A stretch of DNA of 40,997 bases from an uncultured Ignavibacteriales bacterium. GTDB taxonomy: Bacteria; Bacteroidota; Ignavibacteria; Ignavibacteriales; Ignavibacteriaceae. The DNA lies in contig CAIYTF010000171.1 in the NCBI GenBank assembly GCA_903929035.1, forward strand, positions 1 to 40,997, written 5' to 3'. The position numbers and the translations under genes were made by a program. Position 1 is the stretch's first letter. Each line of letters starts with the position of its first letter. Under the pieces are notes generated by a model that made no database searches, had not been told where the DNA came from, and saw nothing but the letters and a program-made list of their open reading frames with translations. This document shows, one piece after another, positions 7,131-15,089 of this stretch.

Positions 7131-8698
7131 TCTTTGGTCTCCATAGTAATGACAGGGAGTATCATTTCTTCCAATGAAATGCCTCCGTGCTGGAAAGTGT
7201 CTTTATAGTAAGACAGATATTTATGATAATCTGTTGGATAGACAAAATAATAATCTTCTTTTGCAATAATATAATTGACCGTCATTCCTCGTTTGGGTAA
7301 TCTATATTCTCCCGCGTCCCTGATAAATAGCGCGTGTTTATCTTCAACTTTCAAATTCCTTCCATACTTAAAGCGAAGGTTAGTAGAAGTTTCTCTATCG
7401 CCTAATACTTTTGCGCCGCGCATCGATCTTATACTGCCGTGGTCAGTGGTGATTATTACTTTAACATTTTTCATTTTACTGATTGTCTTAAATGTATTCA
7501 GCAAAGAAGAATGCGTAAACCAGCTGTTAGTAAGCGAACGATATGCCGGTTCATTCGGGGCAATCTCTTTTAGTAATTCCGAATCAGACCTGCCATGCGC
7601 GACCATATCAAGAAAATTGACTACAACCGCGGTTAGATTATTATTTCTATAAGACATCACGTTTTGTTCAAAATTGCGTCCGACTTCAGGGTCAATGATT
7701 TTAATATATTTCAGTTCATTACGCAGTTTTACTTTTTTCCTGTCTAACAGAAGCTGAAGAAAATCTTTCTCGTATTTATTCATACTTCTCTCGTCATCAT
7801 CAGAACCTTTCCACAGATCAGGATAATATTTTTCAATGTCACCGGGAAATAAACCGGCGAAAAGAGCATTACGGGAATATGCTGTTGCTGTTGGAAGTAT
7901 CGAATAATAATAATCTTTTTTAATTCGGAAAATATCACTCAGGTGCGATTCCATCAGCATCCACTGGTCAAGTCTGAGGCAGTCAAGCACGAAGAAAAAC
8001 ACGTTTGCATCTTCATTCTTCAATTCAGGAATAACATAGTCGGGAACAATATCAGTGGTTATTAGCGGACGATTATCTCTTTTGCTCGAGTTAATCCATT
8101 TTACATAGTTTTTTTCAACATATTTAGAGAACTCCTGATTACATTCTTTTCGCTGGTCATTAAAAGTTTGGCGTAACCCGATATCAGGGTGTAAGTCTAA
8201 CTCCATATCCCAATTCACTAACTTTAGGTAGATATCAATCCACTCTTCGTAATTGAGAGAATCATTCAACCGCGTAGTTATTCGATTAAAATCCTGTATA
8301 TAATCTTTTGCCGCGTATTGACTTGAAAGCTCTTTACTTTCCAATATTTTTTTGCACACTAATATCAATTGACTTGGATTTACAGGCTTAGTAAGATAAT
8401 CGCTAATCTTTCCGCCGATAGCTTCGTTCATTATGGATTCTTCTTCATTCTTTGTTACCATAACAACAGGAATATTTGTATCAAAGTCTTTAATTTTGCC
8501 AAGCAGCTCTAATCCGCCCATCCCGGGCATCATCTCGTCAAGAAAAATAAGCCCGAACTCATTCTCCTTGAGCATTTCAAGGGCATCAAAACCATTTGTT
8601 GCAGTTAGAACCTCATAGCCTCGTTCTGTAAGTAATATTATATGCGAGCGAAATAGTTCTATCTCGTCATCAACCCAAAGAATTTTTTTTGTTTTCAT
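7127..8698 (-). CDS. porX: PorX-type response regulator with PglZ domain
   Basis: 523 residues, close to the usual PorX length. The N-terminal receiver (1-120) has the acidic pocket Asp10-Asp11, phospho-acceptor Asp54 (IFLDEMMPG) and Lys104 (YLTKP). A helical linker leads to an alkaline-phosphatase-fold PglZ domain (about 215-523) with metal and catalytic elements VLDCLRLDQW (Asp239), LPTATAYSRN (Thr270/Thr272), MVAHGRSDSE and TTDHGS (Asp419-His420). In Bacteroidota PorX, paired with the kinase PorY, controls type IX secretion gene expression; no porY is in this window. It heads a tight operon with tsaE and tsaB. All key residues appear intact, so it should be functional. Confidence 0.88.
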   Translation of the reverse strand: MKTKKILWVDDEIELFRSHIILLTERGYEVLTATNGFDALEMLKENEFGLIFLDEMMPGMGGLELLGKIKDFDTNIPVVMVTKNEEESIMNEAIGGKISDYLTKPVNPSQLILVCKKILESKELSSQYAAKDYIQDFNRITTRLNDSLNYEEWIDIYLKLVNWDMELDLHPDIGLRQTFNDQRKECNQEFSKYVEKNYVKWINSSKRDNRPLITTDIVPDYVIPELKNEDANVFFFVLDCLRLDQWMLMESHLSDIFRIKKDYYYSILPTATAYSRNALFAGLFPGDIEKYYPDLWKGSDDDERSMNKYEKDFLQLLLDRKKVKLRNELKYIKIIDPEVGRNFEQNVMSYRNNNLTAVVVNFLDMVAHGRSDSELLKEIAPNEPAYRSLTNSWFTHSSLLNTFKTISKMKNVKVIITTDHGSIRSMRGAKVLGDRETSTNLRFKYGRNLKVEDKHALFIRDAGEYRLPKRGMTVNYIIAKEDYYFVYPTDYHKYLSYYKDTFQHGGISLEEMILPVITMETKD

Positions 8699-8852
8699 AC
8701 TATCATTATTTTTCTGTAATTACTGTTTAAACTAATTATTTTTCGCGTAACGGAAAATACTAAATTCAATATCTATATTAGAACTATTTTGCTACATAAT
8801 AAGACTATCAAACCGGTAAATAGTTCCCAACAATTATTTCAAAGGTTACAAA
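8699..8852. other. divergent promoter region between porX and the CitE-like gene
   Basis: 154 bases separate two divergently transcribed genes, so promoters for both should lie here. The sequence is AT-rich. TATTTTG at about 8788 resembles a Bacteroidota -7 element but lacks one base of TAnnTTTG. No strong palindrome is evident. Confidence 0.35.
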
Positions 8853-10211
8853 ATGGCAGAGACATCAAGAATACTCGGCGAAAACTATACAGCGTCACAA
8901 GCAGACTCCTTGGGTGATTTTTCGTATCTATCTTCAATAGAAAGCAATAACAGGCAGCCAATGCACACCCTCTATGGCGGTGCGCATCTCTTTAAACGAG
9001 ATAGTTTAGTTAGATTTCAATCAATAATGAATCACTACCGGACAACTTATCTTCCTTATCCTGAATCATTAATGCTGCTGCTTGAAATGTCAGGGCGGGG
9101 AATTATTGCAGAAGATGCGGAGCAGCTTATAAACGAGACATTTCATTTAATTTGCTCGAAAATTGATTCCAATCCCGTTGAAGATTACAGGATTGACTTT
9201 GAAGACGGCTATGGCTGCCATACAGATGATGATGAAAATGCCGCGGCACAGTTCGCGGCAAATGAAGCGGCAATTGCTTTCGCGGAATCTCTCCTGCCAA
9301 ACCGTTTTGGAACCAGAATTAAATCTCTATCCGGTTCAACACGAAAAAGAGCATTAGATACACTTGATATTTTTATCAGTACTTTCTTGGATGCTTCTGC
9401 CGGTAAACTGCCGAAAGGATTCGTGATAACTTTGCCGAAAATTACCCGCCCTGATGAGGTTGAACTTCTTTGTGAAACGCTTAGCGAAATAGAATTTCGT
9501 GCCGGACTAAAACTAAACACCATTAAAATTGAACTTATGGTCGAGGAACCCGCTTTACTTTCTGATGAAAAGGGAAATTCTCAATTACTTAATCTTCTCA
9601 AATCCGGTTTCGGACGTACCATTGGATTGCATATCGGGATTTATGACTATCTTTCCGCGCTTGGAGTTCCCGCGGGCTTTCAAATCTACACGCATCCTTT
9701 TGTAAATGATCTGCGCGGACAAATTTTGCTCTCGACAAATTCTTTTGCTGTTGACGTTGTTGACGGCGTGACAAATACATTGCCGGTTGAAATACATCGC
9801 GGAAAAGATTTGAGCCCTGACCGGAAAGATGAAAATAAGCAGATAGTATTCAAAGGATGGAGTGAGCATTTATATAATGTGACTGAATCCCTAAAGTACG
9901 GTATTTTGCAGGGATGGGATATTCATCCCGCGCAATGTATTGCCCGGTATATCGCGGTGTATATCCACTTGTTAGAAGGCCGTGATAGCACGATTCAACG
10001 TATGAAACGATTTATTTCCGATGCAGCTAAACCGGGACAATCAAAAGGAGTGTTTGATGATGCCGCTACAATTCGCGGATTACTCGTGTATCTCGGGAAT
10101 GCCGCGAATAATGGCGTTATCACCGATGCTCATCTAATCGGATTAAATTTAACAAAAGCTATGCTTGATTTACCATCGGTTGAAATTCTAAAAAGAATAG
10201 GGATATTATAA
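8853..10211 (+). CDS. CitE/HpcH-HpaI-type lyase family protein (DUF6986-like)
   Basis: 452 residues, cytoplasmic, with a TIM-barrel pattern of the HpcH/HpaI aldolase-citrate lyase superfamily. Visible active-site-like segments are YRIDFEDGYG (112-121, acidic metal-binding position), GTRIKSL (153-159), IELMVEEP (226-233), HIGIYDYL (260-267) and GWDIHPAQ (354-361), equivalent to the C-terminal loop of CitE and malate synthase-like enzymes. It is longer than CitE and probably belongs to the uncharacterised DUF6986 group. A malyl-CoA-type lyase or malate-synthase-like reaction is reasonable; the substrate is unknown. It is monocistronic and its last six bases overlap the convergent lrgB. Confidence 0.7.
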   Translation: MAETSRILGENYTASQADSLGDFSYLSSIESNNRQPMHTLYGGAHLFKRDSLVRFQSIMNHYRTTYLPYPESLMLLLEMSGRGIIAEDAEQLINETFHLICSKIDSNPVEDYRIDFEDGYGCHTDDDENAAAQFAANEAAIAFAESLLPNRFGTRIKSLSGSTRKRALDTLDIFISTFLDASAGKLPKGFVITLPKITRPDEVELLCETLSEIEFRAGLKLNTIKIELMVEEPALLSDEKGNSQLLNLLKSGFGRTIGLHIGIYDYLSALGVPAGFQIYTHPFVNDLRGQILLSTNSFAVDVVDGVTNTLPVEIHRGKDLSPDRKDENKQIVFKGWSEHLYNVTESLKYGILQGWDIHPAQCIARYIAVYIHLLEGRDSTIQRMKRFISDAAKPGQSKGVFDDAATIRGLLVYLGNAANNGVITDAHLIGLNLTKAMLDLPSVEILKRIGIL

Positions 10212-10910
10212 CCACTTTTCAAACAGTTTAATTATCCAAGGTGCAAACAGGGCAGTAAAAATACCGTTTAGTATCAAGCCTATTGTAGCAAATGCTCCGT
10301 GCCGTTCACTCAATTCAGCCGCTCGCGCTGTGCCTAAACCGTGAGCGGCAGTACCCATTGCAATACCTGCTGCATCCTGGTGTTTTACGCGGATTATCTT
10401 CAAAAACCAAAGCCCTGCAACTGAACCTAATATCCCGACAGTAACAACAACACCCGCGCTAACCGATGGGATTCCGCCAATTGAATTTGAAATTTCCATT
10501 GCAAGCGGTGTTGTTACCGACTTTGGCACTAAAGACAATATTATCGGTTTAGAAGCTCCAAATATTTTTGCAAAAATTATGACTGACACTATACCCGTTA
10601 CGCACCCTGCAAGTTGTGAAAGAATAATGCCGTTTTTCTGCTTTTTTATGTGTTCCAGATTAAGATATAATGGAACTCCCAATGCAACAATTGCAGGTTT
10701 AAGCAGAAGACTTATAAAATTGCCTCCCTTGCTATACGTACTGTAAGGAATACCGAATATTTGTAAAAAAGCTATTAACGTAATAATGGTTGTTAGCACG
10801 GGATTTAGAAAAAACAAATTAAACCGCGAATACAGTTTCTGAAACACGAAATACAAACCAAAGGTAAGAGCAATTGCAAAAGTATCCGAACCAAGAAGAA
10901 AATTATTCAT
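10206..10910 (-). CDS. lrgB: LrgB/CidB family membrane protein
   Basis: 234 residues with six to eight hydrophobic segments and the family core LVPKSVTTPLAMEIS followed by GTAAHGLGTARAAELSERHGAFA. LrgB/CidB proteins act with the holin-like LrgA/CidA; in other bacteria the pair modulates autolysis and transports pyruvate or, in plastids, glycolate. The ATG at 10910 overlaps the restored end of lrgA by eight bases (ATGAATAA), the normal lrgAB coupling. The 3' end overlaps the convergent lyase gene by six bases. LrgB itself looks intact although its partner is frameshifted. Confidence 0.88.
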   Translation of the reverse strand: MNNFLLGSDTFAIALTFGLYFVFQKLYSRFNLFFLNPVLTTIITLIAFLQIFGIPYSTYSKGGNFISLLLKPAIVALGVPLYLNLEHIKKQKNGIILSQLAGCVTGIVSVIIFAKIFGASKPIILSLVPKSVTTPLAMEISNSIGGIPSVSAGVVVTVGILGSVAGLWFLKIIRVKHQDAAGIAMGTAAHGLGTARAAELSERHGAFATIGLILNGIFTALFAPWIIKLFEKWL

Positions 10911-11245
10911 TTTCTTTCTTGGTTTTTTGATACACCCAGCCGGTTACAGCAAGCACTATCATTGTACTCAATACAGATGACAGCAATATAGCAGCAAGCT
11001 CATTTTTTAATACATCAAAATATAACATTATTGCCACGCCGGGAGGAATGAAAAAAAAAAGAGATATTCGAAACAAAAAATTCAGAAATAGCCTGAACCT
11101 GCCGAAGTTTTACGAATTTTAGTTTTAGCAAACCGGTTAGCAGCAGCATACCTATGATGCTTGCAGGTATTTTGATACCGGTGATAAATACTACTATTTC
11201 ACCAACGAAGAGACAACCGAAAATTATGGCACATTGTTTAATCAT
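10903..11245 (-). pseudogene. lrgA: LrgA/CidA-family holin-like protein, frameshifted at a T10 run
   Basis: Reading from ATG 11245 gives MIKQCAIIFGCLFVGEIVVF..KIPASIIGMLLL, the normal LrgA start with the PxSxxGM motif. After SNISFFF the frame leaves the family pattern and ends at 11015. Removing one T from the ten-T run (11051-11060 on the plus strand as A10) restores FFFIPPGVAIMLYFD and stays open for about 50 more residues to a TAA at 10903, overlapping the lrgB start. The restored product is about 113 residues, the usual LrgA length with four membrane segments. A true inactivating insertion, slippage-tolerant expression, phase variation or a sequencing error are all possible. Confidence 0.8.
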
Positions 11246-11337
11246 TTTTGTAATGCTAAAATACTGATTATTTGTGTTTAGTGAAAGTTTATGCTATTTT
11301 CAAGATTTATATGGAAATGCAGATATTGCAATGCTAT

Positions 11338-11429
11338 GGGTTTGTTCACAAATAACAGTAACACTTTATCACGCTAAGATCGTGAAGGTTATATTTACGA
11401 AGATGTAAATGTTATTTGCGGGCAATCCC
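11338..11429 (+). repeat. dispersed inverted-repeat element, copy 2
   Basis: About 92 bases between lrgA and cysS. The ends (GGGTTTGTTCACAAATAAC and, reverse complemented, GGGATTGCCCGCAAATAAC) are imperfect inverted repeats. The interior TCACGCTAAGATCGTGAAG, then GTTATATTTACGAAGATG, then TAAATGTTATTT aligns with the minus strand of the 4381-4474 element; the main difference is a nine-base gap. There is no coding potential. Its orientation is opposite to copy 1 on the chromosome. Confidence 0.6.
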
Positions 11430-11505
11430 TAAGTAGGTAGTTTTTTTATAACCTTTCCGAATTATTGCGTATTTTCTATTTTATATATTAAAAATTTATG
11501 CGAAA

Positions 11506-12921
11506 ATGCTTGTAATTTATAATACTCTTTCAAAACAAAAAGAAGAATTTATTCCCCTTGAAAAAGGGAAAATTAAAATGTATGTCTGCGGACCAACCGT
11601 CTATGACTTATTTCATATTGGCAACGCGCGTTCTTTTATTAACAGCGATTTTATAAGAAAGTATCTTGAGTACAAAGGTTACGAAGTTTCTTTCGCGATG
11701 AATCTGACTGATGTAGATGACAAAATTATCAATAAGGCTAATGCGGAAAACAAAACTCCAAGGGAAGTTGCTGAATTCTTTACCCGCGCATTTTTTGACG
11801 ATATTGTTAAGTTAGGCGTTAAACCTGCTACCATTTACCCGAAAGCAACGGAACATATAGGCGATATTATATCTATGATAGAGCGGTTGATTCAAAACGG
11901 TTATGCCTATAATCAGGATGGAAATGTATTTTTTGATATTTCGAAATTTAAGAATTACGGTAAACTAAGCGGAAAAAATATTGATGATCTTATTGAAGGA
12001 GCGCGTGTTGAGATTAACACCGCGAAGCAAAACCCTTTAGACTTTGCCCTTTGGAAAAGTGCGAAACCCGGTGAACCGGCTTGGGAAAGCCCCTGGAGTA
12101 CCGGAAGACCCGGATGGCATATAGAATGCTCCGCTATGAGCTGTAAACATTTGGGAGATACTTTTGATATTCACGCCGGCGGCAATGACTTGATTTTTCC
12201 GCATCACGAGAATGAAATCGCGCAAAGCGAAGCCGCTAACGGAAAAACTTTTGTCCGCTATTGGCTGCATTTCGGATTCCTTAATATCAACAATGAAAAA
12301 ATGTCTAAATCACTTGGGAATTTTCAAACAGCGCGTGATTTTCTTGTTCACTATTCTGCTGAAACTATTAGATTTTTCTTTGCCCAAACGCATTATGGCG
12401 CACCGTTAAACTTTGCCAATGAAGGATTGGAAAGTGCAAAACGCGGTTTGCAAAAAATTGATAACCTAATTCAGCGAATTACTAATTCGCTTGAATCAGC
12501 TGTTGATGTACCTGATTCTCTTTCGGCCTTTGATATCGCGCAGTTTAGAACAGCTTTTGAATCTGCAATGGACGATGACTTCAACACTCCGCGAGCCTGC
12601 GGCGTATTATTCGATTTCATAAGGGATGCAAATAAAGCACTTGATGCTTATCCCGCTGCACCGCGTCAATTGCTGATTGCCATAAAGGAGTTTCTTGATA
12701 TAACAGCAGCGGGCATATTTGGGATTGCATCATTTGAACAAGCCAATACTAACGCGCCATCACTTGAAAACGAGTTGATCGAGCTGCTGATTTCAGTACG
12801 CGTTGAAGCAAAAAAGCAAAAACAATATCAACTTTCAGATTTTGTACGTGATGAACTTGCAAAACTTGGTATTGTGCTTCAGGATGGCAAAGATAAAACA
12901 ACATTCAAAAAGCTATCATAA
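11506..12921 (+). CDS. cysS: cysteinyl-tRNA synthetase
   Basis: 471 residues, the usual length. Charges tRNA-Cys with cysteine. The class I catalytic core shows Cys28 (MYVCGPTVYD), the HIGH-type HIGN (37-40), the zinc-site segment GWHIECSAMS (Cys208), FPHHENE (231-237) and KMSKS (265-269, KMSKSLGNF). The C-terminal DALR-like helical domain follows. The ATG at 11506 gives the expected MLVIYNTLSKQKEEF. It is preceded by the dispersed repeat and an AT-rich leader with no clear Shine-Dalgarno. Confidence 0.96.
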   Translation: MLVIYNTLSKQKEEFIPLEKGKIKMYVCGPTVYDLFHIGNARSFINSDFIRKYLEYKGYEVSFAMNLTDVDDKIINKANAENKTPREVAEFFTRAFFDDIVKLGVKPATIYPKATEHIGDIISMIERLIQNGYAYNQDGNVFFDISKFKNYGKLSGKNIDDLIEGARVEINTAKQNPLDFALWKSAKPGEPAWESPWSTGRPGWHIECSAMSCKHLGDTFDIHAGGNDLIFPHHENEIAQSEAANGKTFVRYWLHFGFLNINNEKMSKSLGNFQTARDFLVHYSAETIRFFFAQTHYGAPLNFANEGLESAKRGLQKIDNLIQRITNSLESAVDVPDSLSAFDIAQFRTAFESAMDDDFNTPRACGVLFDFIRDANKALDAYPAAPRQLLIAIKEFLDITAAGIFGIASFEQANTNAPSLENELIELLISVRVEAKKQKQYQLSDFVRDELAKLGIVLQDGKDKTTFKKLS

Positions 12922-12955
12922 ATAATCTTGTAACCAAGTTAGAAAAATAAAAAAT

Positions 12956-13624
12956 TTGCACACGATTGAAGTAAAGGGCAAAATGATACCCTACACGTTG
13001 AAGCACAGCCAGCGTGCGCAGCAAATGATTATCAGGATATCAAAACGTAGAACGCTTGAAGTTGTTGTTCCCATAAAACTATCAATCGAGCTCGGAATCA
13101 AGCTTTTATATGACAATGTAGCTTGGGTAGAAAAGAATTTACATTTACTCGATTTGGAATTATTCAAGTATTATTGGAGAGGGAAAGAACTAACTTTAAA
13201 TTACAGCAAGTCTGATTCAATGCGAAATCACCACGTTCAAGTAACTGACAATGAAGTAATAATACAAAGCCCTTCCAATACAGATATGTCCCCATTTGAT
13301 GTATATATGATTTTTCTAAAGATTCACGCGAAAAAAATATTGCCTGAACGATGTCGTGAACTTGCAAAACAATTCAATTTCAATCCCGCGAAGATTTCTG
13401 TCAGGGGGCAAAAAACCCGATGGGGCAGCTGTTCCTCTCGCGGTACTATATCACTAAATTCCCGGTTAATGCAGCTTTCACAACCATTAATAGACTACCT
13501 TATCATACACGAACTTTGTCATCTCCGCCACCCCAATCACTCGGCAAAATTTTGGGCAGAAGTAGAAAAATACATTCCCAATTACAGGACACTTGATAGC
13601 CAGCTCAGCCGGTTTAAGCAATAA
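12956..13624 (+). CDS. YgjP/WLM-type zinc metalloprotease-like protein
   Basis: 222 residues of the DUF45/YgjP family. The signature is GQKTRWGSCSSRGTISLN (151-168), then the zincin motif HELCH (185-189) in LIIHELCHLRHPNHSAKFW, with the third ligand probably in HPNHSAKFW. The N-terminal half is a beta-rich domain of the kind also seen in type I restriction-associated and stand-alone YgjP proteins. No signal peptide, so cytoplasmic. The start is taken as TTG 12956: the in-frame stop at 12923 leaves no ATG before Met10 (12983), and IEVKGKMIPYTL matches the family N-terminus. It lies 34 bases after cysS and may be co-transcribed. Physiological substrate unknown. Confidence 0.85.
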   Translation: MHTIEVKGKMIPYTLKHSQRAQQMIIRISKRRTLEVVVPIKLSIELGIKLLYDNVAWVEKNLHLLDLELFKYYWRGKELTLNYSKSDSMRNHHVQVTDNEVIIQSPSNTDMSPFDVYMIFLKIHAKKILPERCRELAKQFNFNPAKISVRGQKTRWGSCSSRGTISLNSRLMQLSQPLIDYLIIHELCHLRHPNHSAKFWAEVEKYIPNYRTLDSQLSRFKQ

Positions 13625-13658
13625 AGCACATTTCTAATTTTTAACGAATGCGAAATCG

Positions 13659-14657
13659 TTATTTGCTTGTCATTTCGGTTTTTAGACAGTCCGCCAAAAA
13701 ATTGGCGATGTACTTATGTCCGGTCTCCGAAAAATGAATACCATCTCCATATAAGTAAAGATTCCCAGCGGGGATCTTAGTCCCTTCAAGAAATTCCGCA
13801 GGGTCTATAACAGTAAGTCGTCTTGATTTTAATTTAGAGGCAAGTATTTCCTGCGGTTGAAAGATGCCCGCGCGAGTCGGGTAACGAAGCTGGTATTCAT
13901 AGGGTAACTGAAGAATATATAAATGGATATTTCTATCAGATGCCATTTTAGATATTGACTGCAGCGTATCAACAGAACTTTTAAATAATCCATTATCTTC
14001 ATAATAAAATTGTTTATAAAAATCGAAATAATTTGCAGGACGGTCAAAAATAATATTCTTTGCAAATATATATGTCCGGCTATGGCTTCTGATAAATGTC
14101 AAAAAATCACTGAATATATATCTCATTGTTCCACCGGGCATTTCAATATTATTGACAGACCCGAAGTAAACATCGCTCAAACACCAACATATTACGACAG
14201 CCGAAACATTGAGTGAATCGAATAAATTGCGTGATAAATAATAACGGAATACATTATTAAAATCTGCAAGATTGAAACCGATAACCGATAAATTTAGTAC
14301 ATTTATTTCACTTGTTTTCGCCTGCGTAAATGCAGCAAATGTAGAATCATTATCAACGCCTAATCCAAGAGTTACAGAATTTCCGATAAGTAAAATACTC
14401 TTTTTAGAGAGGTCTATCTTTCGATGTGTCTTCCGGAATCCATACTGATCTACTTCCATTACAGCACCGTTACTATTTCCAAATGAATTCGGGCGTAATC
14501 CGGGCGAATCAAAGTAAACGCTGTCTGCAATGAGATTCCTATCTGTCCCCAGGGGTTTGATGTAGGGGAAGAATAAAAACAGAACCAGTTCGAGAACTAA
14601 TAGGATAACCGCGACCGCGGCCAAGTTATAGAAGATAACAAATAATAATTTTTTCAT
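13659..14657 (-). CDS. membrane-anchored SGNH/GDSL-family hydrolase
   Basis: 332 residues with an N-terminal membrane anchor (about 4-31) and an exported SGNH-fold domain. Block I is ILLIGNSVTLGLG (88-100) with the nucleophile Ser94. The C-terminal block is DGIHFSETGHKYI with the Asp305-x-x-His308 pair. Block III (GxND) is not obvious: Asn or Asp positions around VVICWCLSDVYFG are the nearest match. Proteins of this type deacetylate or esterify extracellular polysaccharides or peptidoglycan; none of those genes is adjacent. Convergent with the YgjP gene. A candidate Bacteroidota promoter lies just upstream. Confidence 0.8.
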   Translation of the reverse strand: MKKLLFVIFYNLAAVAVILLVLELVLFLFFPYIKPLGTDRNLIADSVYFDSPGLRPNSFGNSNGAVMEVDQYGFRKTHRKIDLSKKSILLIGNSVTLGLGVDNDSTFAAFTQAKTSEINVLNLSVIGFNLADFNNVFRYYLSRNLFDSLNVSAVVICWCLSDVYFGSVNNIEMPGGTMRYIFSDFLTFIRSHSRTYIFAKNIIFDRPANYFDFYKQFYYEDNGLFKSSVDTLQSISKMASDRNIHLYILQLPYEYQLRYPTRAGIFQPQEILASKLKSRRLTVIDPAEFLEGTKIPAGNLYLYGDGIHFSETGHKYIANFLADCLKTEMTSK

Positions 14658-14686
14658 TTCCGTGATAGAATAATAATATTATTCGA

Positions 14687-14694
14687 CAAATATA
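14687..14694 (-). promoter_or_regulatory. candidate Bacteroidota -7 element for the SGNH hydrolase gene
   Basis: On the minus strand the sequence is TATATTTG, matching the Bacteroidota -7 consensus TAnnTTTG, about 30 bases upstream of the SGNH ATG. The -33 position falls toward the palindromic repeat at 14708, and I see no good TTTG there. Confidence 0.35.
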
Positions 14695-14707
14695 CCATAT
14701 TTTTTTC

Positions 14708-14788
14708 GTAACTACTCAGCCATCTACCAAAACGAGCTCTGATTATGAAAAAATGATAGCTCCTTTTGGTAGATGGCTGAGTAGTTAC
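14708..14788. repeat. 81-base inverted-repeat element ending GTAACTACTCAGCC
   Basis: A perfect 25-base inverted repeat: the left arm at 14708-14732 starts GTAACTACTCAGCC and ends CTACCAAAA, and the right arm is 14764-14788. The pairing continues imperfectly inward (GAGCT opposite AGCTC), so nearly the whole element can fold. The same 14-base terminus opens the larger element at 25038-25304, so these are two members of one repeat family. No coding content. It looks like a non-autonomous mobile or REP-like element. Confidence 0.75.
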
Positions 14789-14791
14789 AAA

Positions 14792-14817
14792 TTCCTCTAC
14801 AAAAGAGGGATTTTTTT
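14792..14817 (+). terminator. hairpin with T7 tail beside the inverted-repeat element
   Basis: CCTCT-ACAAA-AGAGG (plus outer T-G and T-A pairs) is followed by seven Ts at 14811-14817. On the plus strand this is a plausible rho-independent terminator that would shield the downstream kinase from transcription entering through the repeat. It may instead be part of the repeat unit. Confidence 0.45.
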
Positions 14818-15089
14818 GACTCCGTGTTCCGGTAAATCCGTGCGCGATGTCTTTATGTTCAAATAACATCGATAATCGCATATCTCCAAATAACTCCGTT
14901 TTCGATATATCCCATCGTGAACTTTACTTGTTTTACAGCATACCGAACAGGCAAATTTCAAAGGACTTCACTTATTCCATAACTTTTTATTGTCGCGCAC
15001 CCGTTATAATAAGTATAATTTCAGTAATATTATATTTATATTCACGTTAATGTTTTTCCCATATTGTAACTATTTAGAAAGAGTTTGTC

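Larger units (their letters stand above)
14658..15089. other. 432-base intergenic region with palindromic repeat and terminator-like hairpin
   Basis: This region between the divergent SGNH hydrolase and 7TM-DISM kinase genes holds a candidate promoter (14687-14694), the inverted-repeat element (14708-14788) and a hairpin with a T run (14792-14817), each listed separately. From about 14820 to 15089 it is AT-rich sequence with short non-conserved ORFs only; the kinase promoter should be in this part but I see no convincing match. Confidence 0.6.

Noticed and set aside
7275-7652. Plus-strand 125-residue ORF
   Set aside because: Antisense to the PglZ domain of porX; no family features.
13621-13658. 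Another copy of the dispersed repeat
   Set aside because: Only GTTATTTGC is shared, and part of it is the SGNH hydrolase stop region.
14654-14881. Minus-strand 75-residue ORF
   Set aside because: Runs through the inverted-repeat element and a terminator-like hairpin; composition is that of the repeat.
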